A stretch of DNA of 31,809 bases from Heyndrickxia sporothermodurans (GTDB taxonomy: Bacteria > Bacillota > Bacilli > Bacillales > Bacillaceae_C): assembly GCF_016785185.1 (NCBI RefSeq), contig NZ_JAEKDY010000033.1; one strand, given 5' to 3'. The notes under the pieces were generated by a model. That model was not told where the DNA came from. It was given only the letters and a program-made list of their open reading frames with translations, and did not search any database. How positions within the stretch are numbered: the first letter of the stretch is position 1; every line of letters begins with the position of its first letter. Shown one piece after another: positions 16,930-23,737 of this stretch. A program made the translations under genes and the position numbers.

Positions 16930-17163
16930 AACCAATGCCCTAGAAAATGGATTTCTTATGGAAGAAATGAAGAACAGTTCTAATGGTTTCCAAATGAACT
17001 GCTGTTTTTCATTCTTTCATTTTTTTATGATTTCCTAATGTTTTGGAACGAGTTGTTTCCATTATATCTTGTTTTCCTAATGGTGCATCTTCACTTTCTG
17101 CAATTTCCTTGAGTCACATAGGTTTCTCGATTAGGAAGATTTTTGATTTTCGAGGTTACTTAT
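16930..17163. repeat. Element right-end block R2 before flagellin 2
   Basis: Repeats block R1 with substitutions. TTTCCTAATG is at 17031-17040 and 17073-17082, with the degenerate TTTCCAAATG at 16987-16996, so the 44- and 42-bp spacing is kept. It ends in GATTTTCGAGGTTACTTA and passes into flagellin codons. No sigma-D promoter is seen in it. Confidence 0.75.
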
Positions 17164-18291
17164 CGTCAGTTGAACACTGCGGCTGGAGCACAAAGCAAAT
17201 CTATGGAGAAGTTATCATCTGGTCTTCGTATTAACCGTGCTGGAGATGATGCGGCAGGTCTTGCAATTTCAGAAAAAATGCGTGGGCAAATTCGTGGTTT
17301 AGACCAAGCTTCTAAAAATGCTCAAGATGGTATTTCTTTAATTCAAACTGCTGAAGGTGCATTAAACGAAACACATGATATTCTGCAACGTATGCGTGAA
17401 TTAGCTGTGCAATCTGCTAATGATACTGCAACAACGACTGATAGAAAAGAAATCCAAAAAGAGTTTAACCAATTAATTGATGAAATTGACCGTATTGGTG
17501 ATAACACAGAATTCAATACTCAAAAGCTAGTGGATGGTACATTTACTGGTAAATTCCATATTGGTGCTAATGAAAATCAAAACATAACACTATCAATTAC
17601 AAGTATGAAATCTAATAACTTAGGTACCAAAGCTGAATATAGTTCTACGAATGCAGTTGGTGCAGTAGGCTCATTAGATTTTGCTGCTACTAATGGAAAA
17701 GTTACAATTGGAAATACAACAGTTGAATTGACAGATGATTACTCTAACAATATGGAAGGTTTAGCTGCAAAGTTAAATGCTGCTTTTTCACAAACTGAAG
17801 GCGTGACTGTTACTGCCCAAGGTGGAAACTTAATTTATAAAGGAGCTACAGACTTTGGAACTCCAACATATGCAGATGGGACCACTGGTACAGGTGGGGG
17901 AGCGTTACTAGGCACAGCAAATGCAGCAGCTAACTCAACTCCAGGTGGAGCGTTATTAAGTACATTAAAAGATACTGCTTTAGGCGGTACAGCAGGGGTG
18001 CAAACTCAAGCTGGAGCAAATAGCGCAATTACAGCAGTAAATAATGCAATTGAAAAAGTTTCTGCTGAACGTTCTAAACTGGGTGCTTACCAAAACCGTT
18101 TAGAGCATTCTATCAACAACTTGAACACATCTTCTGAAAACTTAACTGCTGCAGAGTCTCGTATCCGTGACGTAGATATGGCGAAAGAAATGATGAACCA
18201 AACTAAGAACTCCATTCTTTCTCAAGCAGCACAAGCAATGTTGGCTCAATCAAATCAAATGCCTCAAGGCGTGTTACAACTCTTGAGATAA
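17143..18291 (+). CDS. hag: Flagellin 2, N-terminus replaced by element end; unspliced form
   Basis: 382 aa with canonical flagellin D0/D1 regions from TYRQLN (17158) on, a shorter variable region (about residues 140-290) unrelated in detail to that of flagellin 1, and a C-terminus ending QSNQMPQGVLQLLR. As in flagellin 1, the normal first residues are absent and the element end offers TTG with AGGAAG four bases before it, giving MIFEVTYRQLN. The stop at 18289 lies inside the group I intron. The spliced form would be 17143-18264 joined to 18622-18666. The fully open, conserved frame without its own promoter suggests expression at least at times. Confidence 0.85.
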   Translation: MIFEVTYRQLNTAAGAQSKSMEKLSSGLRINRAGDDAAGLAISEKMRGQIRGLDQASKNAQDGISLIQTAEGALNETHDILQRMRELAVQSANDTATTTDRKEIQKEFNQLIDEIDRIGDNTEFNTQKLVDGTFTGKFHIGANENQNITLSITSMKSNNLGTKAEYSSTNAVGAVGSLDFAATNGKVTIGNTTVELTDDYSNNMEGLAAKLNAAFSQTEGVTVTAQGGNLIYKGATDFGTPTYADGTTGTGGGALLGTANAAANSTPGGALLSTLKDTALGGTAGVQTQAGANSAITAVNNAIEKVSAERSKLGAYQNRLEHSINNLNTSSENLTAAESRIRDVDMAKEMMNQTKNSILSQAAQAMLAQSNQMPQGVLQLLR

Positions 18292-18621
18292 TTGATAAGA
18301 AGGGCGTCTAGTTTGGTAACGAGCTAGAGGATTACTGGGTGAATTGCTGGAACTTCCTAAAGCTTCATCAACCACAACGTAACTGGAAACGGTAAACGTG
18401 ATGGTCTGAAAATGATGGGGATGAAACAATGGATAATCAGCAGCCAAGCTCCTGTGAGGAAACTCTGGAGAAGGTTCAACGACTAGAGAACACGGTCTAA
18501 AGTGATAAGCTATGACTATGAATCTCGTAGGGCAGCGGGAAGCTGTTCGAAGTGCCCAGCTCCATGAAAATCATGGATGAAGATATAGTCTATTCTGTAA
18601 TCGAAAGATACAGTCGCAAAG
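18265..18621 (+). ncRNA. Group I self-splicing intron 2 in flagellin 2
   Basis: Nearly the same as the intron at 6623: P-type AATCAGCAGCCAAGC (about 18435), R-type GTTCAACGACTAGA (18474-18487), S-type AAGATATAGTC (18580-18590) and a GAAA-capped P9 hairpin. The guide GGGCGU and exon AUGCCU are unchanged while L1 differs in sequence and length, which supports the proposed P1. The intron starts CAAGGCGTGTTACAAC, its own version of the flagellin C-terminal codons. About 357 nt; splice sites are predicted, not measured. Confidence 0.88.
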
Positions 18622-18666
18622 CAAGCGAACCAACAACCACAAGGAGTTTTACAACTTCTTCGTTAA
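18622..18666 (+). CDS. hag: Flagellin 2 3' exon (second C-terminus)
   Basis: Encodes QANQQPQGVLQLLR plus stop, identical in protein to the 3' exon of flagellin 1, and lies just before a terminator. Confidence 0.8.
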   Translation, partial: QANQQPQGVLQLLR

Positions 18667-18677
18667 TCTTTTTAAAG

Positions 18678-18712
18678 AAAGGCTTTGGATTTTCCAAAGC
18701 CTTTTTATATTT
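18678..18712 (+). terminator. Rho-independent terminator after flagellin 2
   Basis: AAAGGCTTTGG and CCAAAGCCTTT form an 11-bp stem around ATTTT, followed by TTATATTTTTG. Confidence 0.85.
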
Positions 18713-18724
18713 TTGTAGAAATTT

Positions 18725-19576
18725 TTACAATAAGTTCATTTTCCTAAGTTCTCGTAGTTTATAAACAATAGACCAATAGCTTCTGTCAAGTTGCTCAGCG
18801 ATCTCTTTATCGGAATATCCGTTTTTCTTGAGAAGAATAATCTGGTTTATTTCTTCAGTCGTATAATTTCTCCACCTTTCCGAGTCACTTACTACGATTT
18901 GATAATTAGAATACGGTTCCTTCTACTTTACTTTTTCCTGTTTCAAACGATAAAACCAATTTGTTTTATAATACATGCTAGGACACGTTTTTGTTATATT
19001 TTCGATTTTATTTAAAAATAAGAATGTTTGTTTAACTGATGTAGTGCGTAAAATTAATCCATTACCATCTTTTCTGCTAGCTAAATGTAAATGAATTTCA
19101 AAAGTATTCTTAATGTGATTTTTTAATAGAGTTAAATCTTCGGAGGTGTAATTCTGTAAGTATAAGTATATTTGCGGAGTTAAGTAAATTTTTTTATTAA
19201 TATGATTAACGCGATGGGTAATTGACAATGTTCCATCATCCATATAAAGTACAGCTAAAAAATAATTGAGTTTACAGTAGTCTAACATTGATTTTGGAAT
19301 GGTCTTAGCACCATTTTCAACATAAAATAATTTTAATAACTGGGTAAAAAGTGGATTCGATCCTGATCGAAGTGTTTGACTTTGTGCCGTAATATAAAAT
19401 AATCCTCCCATTAAATCTGCTTTCCATTCCCGATACGCTTTTTGATTTTTGCCATAATGTTCTCTATAACTACTATTTTTTCTTCTACTTCCTTTATATA
19501 GTTTCGTTAGTTCTCCATCTCCGATAATACTAGCTATTAATACATTCGTCTGAACTTCGTTTAAATTTGCAAACAT
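18725..19576 (-). pseudogene. LAGLIDADG homing endonuclease with amber stop before its HTH tail
   Basis: Homing endonucleases cut intronless alleles and so spread introns. Two LAGLIDADG-type helices are visible at about residues 12-23 (VLIASIIGDGEL) and 106-117 (FLAVLYMDDGTL), counting from the ATG at 19576, which has GAGAGG eight bases upstream. The first stop (TAG, 18923-18925) ends a 217-aa catalytic part. The same frame continues to 18725 and encodes a typical HTH tail with YTTEEINQII, GYSDKEIAEQLDRSYWSIVY. The stop therefore removes a DNA-binding tail; the endonuclease may be inactive, active without the tail, or read through. It lies antisense just outside the flagellin 2 intron. Confidence 0.8.
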
Positions 19577-19735
19577 TTTAAACACCTCTCAACAGGAACG
19601 TATGTTTCTATTTTAACATGAATACTATTAATTGGCATGAGTAGTAAGAAAAAATTCAGTAGTTTTAGGTAAAATATTTTAATCAGAGTAATCTTTTATT
19701 CTAAAATTTATTGTAAATAATTTTCACAATTCTAC

Positions 19736-19762
19736 TAAAAAGTGATAATTTTTTACCAATAT
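19736..19762 (+). promoter_or_regulatory. Sigma-D promoter of flagellin 3
   Basis: TAAA (19736-19739), 15-bp spacer, ACCAATAT (19755-19762), close to the flagellar consensus TAAA-N15-GCCGATAT. It lies 29 bp before the start codon. Confidence 0.75.
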
Positions 19763-19791
19763 AAAAAGCAGGAATTAAAGGAGTTTTTCTA

Positions 19792-21513
19792 ATGATCATT
19801 AACTATAATGTTCCTGTTATCAAAACATTAAACCAATTAAATAAAACAAATAAAAAAGTGGCATCTGCTGTCGAAAAACTATCTTCTGGTCTTCAGATTA
19901 ATCGTGCCGGGGATGATGCAGCGGGGTTAGCCATTTCTGAAAAAATGCGGGCACAAATACGAGGACTTGGGCAAGCCCATCGTAATATCCAAGATGGTAT
20001 TTCGCTTATTCAAACTGCTGAGGGTGGGCTATCGAATATATTATCACCACCTTTAGAGCGAATGAGAGAGTTAGCAGTACAAGCAGCAAATGATACGTTA
20101 ACTGAAGAGGATCGAGCAGCGGTTCAAGATGAAATCGAACAGATTAAGCAAGGGATTGAACAAATTGTTCAAAATACAAATTTCAATGGGGTGCCATTAC
20201 TAAAAGGAATTCGGGATTCTATTCCTCATAATCCGGCACGAAACCCTAATCAATTTCTTGGTATTGATCTTTCAGGAACACAATTTGCATCAAGTGATGG
20301 GGTGAACTGGTCAGTCCAAGCAACGACTGGAGCAGGGATTAATACTAATGGCCTAACCTGGGGGGACAACCAGTTTGTAGTTGTTGGAAATAATGGTCTA
20401 ATCCGAACATCAGTAGATGGAACATCATGGGTCAATCAAAATTCAGGCACTTCCAATACTTTACATAATGTAATCTATGGCAATAACCAGTATGTGGCGG
20501 TTGGTTCAAATGGAACGATCCTTACATCTTCAAATGGGAGTGATTGGACTGCTCAAACATCTGGTACGACTGAAAATATCATAAATGTCCTGTGGAATGG
20601 TAATCAATATGTAGCAGTTGGAGGAAGAGCAACCATACTCACATCTGACGATGGGGTCACTTGGACAACTCGTTATTCAGGTGTTTCCAATACGTTACGA
20701 GCAATAGAGTGGGATGGAAGTCAGTATGTAGTAATGGGCGACAACGGAAAGTTCCTTACTTCATCTGACGGAAAATCATGGGCCTATCATTCTACTGGCA
20801 TTTCAAGTAATTTTGTGGATGTTGCACGGAATGATAATACGTTTGTAGCGATAACTGATGATGGAAGCATTTTGTCTTCATCAAATGGTAATAACTGGAC
20901 TATTCAAGTATCGTCTTCAAGAAATTGGTTAAATGATATTGCTTGGAGTGGAAGTCAATTTGTCATCACGGGAGGAACTCCCACTGCGAAAGAGATGATT
21001 TTATCTTCATCTGACGGATTATCTTGGACTACACGCATGTCGGGAACGTATGCCCCTATTCAAGCTATGGTATGGGCTGGAAATACTGATTCTGAGCAAG
21101 TAGATAATTCTTTAAAACCAATAGTCTTCTCCTTACAAGTTGGACCTAATGCAAATCAATCAGTTCAAATTAGTATAAATGATGCAGGTATCGAGAGCAT
21201 AGGGATTGCTGATGTAAATGTGCTCACAAGAAATGGCTGGGAGGCTGCGATTGATCGTGTAGACCAAGCGATTGGGAAAATAATTTCAGAACGTACGAAG
21301 CTGGGTAGTATGCAAAACCGTCTTGAACATGCAATGAATAATAATGAAAATTATGAAGAAAATCTAACAGCCGCAGAATCTCAAATCCGAGACGCTGACA
21401 TAGCAAAATCAGTAATGGAGCAAACAAGGAATTCTATTCTTGCCCAAGCAGCACAAGCCATGTTAGCTCAGTCACAGCAAGCGTCTCAAGGGGTGTTACA
21501 GCTTCTAAGATAA
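19792..21513 (+). CDS. Flagellin 3 with a seven-bladed Asp-box beta-propeller insert
   Basis: A 573-aa flagellin. Residues 1-140 are the N-terminal D0/D1 region (MIINYNVPVIKTLNQLN, LSSGLQINRAGDDAAGLAIS) and 445-573 the C-terminal part ending QASQGVLQLLR. Between them, about 153-435, are seven repeats of ~39 residues, each with S-[S/D/V]-[D/N]-G-x-x-W followed by a strand such as NQYVAVG. These are Asp-box (BNR/sialidase-type) beta-propeller blades. The insert replaces D2/D3 and should be displayed on the filament surface, possibly binding sugars or other ligands; catalytic residues were not identified. It has its own sigma-D promoter and an AAAGGAG ribosome binding site, and is the only flagellin here with an intact 5' end and no intron. 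Confidence 0.9.
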   Translation: MIINYNVPVIKTLNQLNKTNKKVASAVEKLSSGLQINRAGDDAAGLAISEKMRAQIRGLGQAHRNIQDGISLIQTAEGGLSNILSPPLERMRELAVQAANDTLTEEDRAAVQDEIEQIKQGIEQIVQNTNFNGVPLLKGIRDSIPHNPARNPNQFLGIDLSGTQFASSDGVNWSVQATTGAGINTNGLTWGDNQFVVVGNNGLIRTSVDGTSWVNQNSGTSNTLHNVIYGNNQYVAVGSNGTILTSSNGSDWTAQTSGTTENIINVLWNGNQYVAVGGRATILTSDDGVTWTTRYSGVSNTLRAIEWDGSQYVVMGDNGKFLTSSDGKSWAYHSTGISSNFVDVARNDNTFVAITDDGSILSSSNGNNWTIQVSSSRNWLNDIAWSGSQFVITGGTPTAKEMILSSSDGLSWTTRMSGTYAPIQAMVWAGNTDSEQVDNSLKPIVFSLQVGPNANQSVQISINDAGIESIGIADVNVLTRNGWEAAIDRVDQAIGKIISERTKLGSMQNRLEHAMNNNENYEENLTAAESQIRDADIAKSVMEQTRNSILAQAAQAMLAQSQQASQGVLQLLR

Positions 21514-21516
21514 TAA

Positions 21517-21547
21517 TTTTAAAAGGGAATATTTCTTCTTTTAAAAG
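21517..21547 (+). terminator. Possible weak terminator after flagellin 3
   Basis: TTTTAAAAG and CTTTTAAAA form a 9-bp, mostly A/T stem around a 12-base loop, with no strong T-run after it. Confidence 0.4.
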
Positions 21548-21609
21548 CCCATAAAATTTACTGATAAAAATATTGGGTCGAGGAATACCTATGGAGGTAA
21601 TGAACAAGC

Positions 21610-22290
21610 ATGAAAAAATTATTTAGTCTATTAGCTATATTAATACTAGTATTTTCTTTCTTTTTACAAGAAACACAAGCGTCCACAGTTAATACGAAAA
21701 AAAGCCGTGTGACATATACATTAAAAGATAATAAAGGGAAGAAATATATTGTTTATGTTATTCCGACAAGTGAAAAGAAAGCAAGAGGTTCGAATAATGC
21801 TAAATATGGTTGGAATACTCTATGGGCTGGAGTAAATGAAGGAGATCTAATATATCACGGAAATTATAAACTTTATATTAAAAAGTCGGGAAAGAAAAAT
21901 GTTAGCTATACTGGCATCAAACTTAAAAACTATACTTATAATGCAACAAGAAAAATGATGTATTCCATACCATCGAAACATAAAGGACAGCCAGACCTTT
22001 TTATTATCGCTGGAACGGAATCATCCAACTTTGAATATTGTGAGATTTATTACATTCAAAATGGAAAGCTAAAAAAAGCAAAAGACGCTTTTGAATATAC
22101 ATTGCGCCCACACAATATCGGCAAAAATAAATACCAAGTACCTGCTTATAATAATGCGAACGGAAAATGGTATATTAGTGATTATAAGTTGACTCTATCC
22201 AGTGGTAAATTGGAAGAAACTCAAGTACTCATTAAAAGATATAAAAATATGGATAAATTTATTAAGGGATGGAGAAAGGACTGGAAATAG
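21610..22290 (+). CDS. Secreted hypothetical protein
   Basis: 226 aa with a clear signal peptide: basic start MKK, hydrophobic core LFSLLAILILVFSFFLQ, probable cleavage near TQA-S at residues 24-25. The mature part is lysine- and tyrosine-rich with many short beta strands. No family recognised. GGAGG lies 13 bases before the ATG. It follows flagellin 3 after about 100 bp; a link to the flagellum is not shown. Confidence 0.7.
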   Translation: MKKLFSLLAILILVFSFFLQETQASTVNTKKSRVTYTLKDNKGKKYIVYVIPTSEKKARGSNNAKYGWNTLWAGVNEGDLIYHGNYKLYIKKSGKKNVSYTGIKLKNYTYNATRKMMYSIPSKHKGQPDLFIIAGTESSNFEYCEIYYIQNGKLKKAKDAFEYTLRPHNIGKNKYQVPAYNNANGKWYISDYKLTLSSGKLEETQVLIKRYKNMDKFIKGWRKDWK

Positions 22291-22472
22291 AAATTCGAGG
22301 AAATATGGGGACGATTCTTTTGTTAATCTAATTTATGTTCTTGGTTTCATAGCAATAGTCCCCGATTTTTGAAAGTTCTACGGAGATTTCCCTTTTAAAA
22401 ATACCAAATAGAATATTTGTTCTGTTTTTGTTATTATTAATGTATAAGCTCGAAAAAGGTTGTGATATATTA

Positions 22473-23429
22473 ATGGTAACAAGCATGGTGTTTGAAAAGC
22501 CACCAATCTATTCTGTTGTTGATTATGATGGACTTTGGAAAAAACTCATTAATGAGCTGTTTGAGGAGTTTGTTCTATTTTTTGCACCTGATTTATATGA
22601 AAAAGTTGATTTTCAGAAGAAGTATGAATTTTTGCAGCAGGAGCTTTATAAAGAAGTTATTCAAGAGAAGAAGGGCAAACAAATTGCTGATCAAATTGTT
22701 AAAGTATACTTAAAAAGTGGTATAGAAAAATGGCTTCTTATCCACATTGAAGTTCAAGGGGATCCCGATCCAGAGTTCCCGAAACGAATGTTTAGGTACT
22801 ATTATCGTATCTTAGATAAGTACGATCGTGATATAGTTGCCATCGCATTATTAACTGATGCGTCCGGAGGTTTCCGTCCAAGTAGATATGAACGCTCCTC
22901 CTTCGGTACAAAGCTAACCTATGAATATAATGTTTATAAATTTAAAGACCAGAAAGAGGAAGACCTTATACAATCATCTAATCCGTTTGCCATTGCAGTA
23001 TTAGCTGGTATGTATGCAAGTATGTCCAAAAATGATGACGATACCCGCTTTCGTTTCAAACTCAAATTAATGCGGTTACTTATGCAAAAGAGTGACTTTC
23101 CTCAAGAAGAACAACGCATCTATTTGTCTGCACTTATTTATTTTGTAGACTACATCTTGCAAATTCCCGATGAATTGACATCCAAATTAAGAAATGAAAT
23201 CATGATCATGAAGGAGGAAGTGGATATGTTCTTTTTAGATCGAAAAAATCTACCCCCAACTTTTGGCGAAATAAGAGAAGAAGCACGTGAAGAAGGCTTA
23301 GAGCAAGGACGTAAACAAATTGCCCTTGAAATGTTAGCAGATGGTATGGATGTTGAAGTAGTTGCTAAATATGTAAAACTTCCTATCGAAGAAATTAAAA
23401 GATTGAAGAAAAGGGGAAGGTCACAGTGA
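22473..23429 (+). CDS. Rpn-family recombination-promoting nuclease / PD-(D/E)XK transposase-like protein
   Basis: About 318 aa from the ATG at 22473. Another in-frame start at 22428 would add residues that do not look conserved. 'WLLIHIEVQGDPDPEFPKRMF' contains the E-x-Q of the PD-(D/E)XK fold found in Rpn proteins, and the C-terminus ends with the coiled 'REEAREEGLEQGRKQIALEML' region typical of this family. E. coli Rpn proteins promote RecA-independent recombination; the family is widespread and often multi-copy in thermophilic Bacillaceae. Here it stands alone between a secreted protein and fliD, with an intron relic downstream. Confidence 0.8.
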   Translation: MVTSMVFEKPPIYSVVDYDGLWKKLINELFEEFVLFFAPDLYEKVDFQKKYEFLQQELYKEVIQEKKGKQIADQIVKVYLKSGIEKWLLIHIEVQGDPDPEFPKRMFRYYYRILDKYDRDIVAIALLTDASGGFRPSRYERSSFGTKLTYEYNVYKFKDQKEEDLIQSSNPFAIAVLAGMYASMSKNDDDTRFRFKLKLMRLLMQKSDFPQEEQRIYLSALIYFVDYILQIPDELTSKLRNEIMIMKEEVDMFFLDRKNLPPTFGEIREEAREEGLEQGRKQIALEMLADGMDVEVVAKYVKLPIEEIKRLKKRGRSQ

Positions 23430-23478
23430 CGCCCCGAATTCAACAAAAATGTTGATAAGAGATTTAATGTCTATTATT

Positions 23479-23575
23479 GAGCGGATTTCTATCTTATTAC
23501 CAAGCCAGAGGATAACCGTACCGGAATTTCCATAAGCTTTTTTAACCACAATATAACTGGAATTGGTCCATCGAT
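23479..23575 (+). other. Decayed 5' fragment of a group I intron
   Basis: AGCCAGAGGATAAC and CCGGAATTTCC-ATAAGCTTTTTTAACCACAA-TATAACTGGAA align with AGCTAGAGGATTAC and CTGGAACTTCC-TAAAGCTTCATCAACCACAA-CGTAACTGGAA of intron 2, in the same order, with one short deletion. The P/R/S catalytic core is absent. I read it as a relic of a third intron copy. Confidence 0.6.
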
Positions 23576-23585
23576 AGCTTAAATA

Positions 23586-23637
23586 AAATCATAGGAAACT
23601 TGTTTTATCGAAAGCGGTTTCTTTATGATTTTTTTAA
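23586..23637 (+). terminator. Probable terminator upstream of fliD
   Basis: AATCATAGGAAAC and GTTTCTTTATGATT pair imperfectly around an 18-base loop and are followed by TTTTTTAA. Confidence 0.5.
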
Positions 23638-23667
23638 TACAAGTCATTTACGAAAACAAATCCATCC

Positions 23668-23694
23668 TAAACATTCACAAAAAACTACCGATAT
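23668..23694 (+). promoter_or_regulatory. Sigma-D promoter of the fliDST operon
   Basis: TAAA (23668-23671), 15-bp spacer, ACCGATAT (23687-23694): a near-perfect flagellar late promoter, 43 bp before fliD. Confidence 0.85.
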
Positions 23695-23737
23695 AAATAA
23701 TAGAATAAAAGACTGACAGGTTAGGGAGTGAGACCAA

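Larger units (their letters stand above)
9261..17157 (+). mobile_element. Integrative element copy 2 (left limit provisional)
   Basis: From 10793 on, this repeats the gene order of copy 1 with clear divergence, so the two are related but not recent duplicates. It adds a second, unrelated tyrosine recombinase at 9325, a nonsense mutation in the primase-helicase, and a cargo between duplicated end blocks. The right end joins flagellin 2 at the same codon as copy 1. No flagellin 5' exon is visible to its left, so it is not a simple insertion into an otherwise complete gene within this window. Confidence 0.7.

Noticed and set aside
16935..17100. CRISPR-like array suggested by spaced repeats
   Set aside because: Only two or three 10-bp repeats per block, with conserved rather than unique spacers.
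22300..22380. Possible terminator from GGGGAC (about 22306) and GTCCCC (about 22358) after the secreted protein gene
   Set aside because: The loop of about 45 bases is long and the stem only six to seven pairs; too weak to list as a feature.
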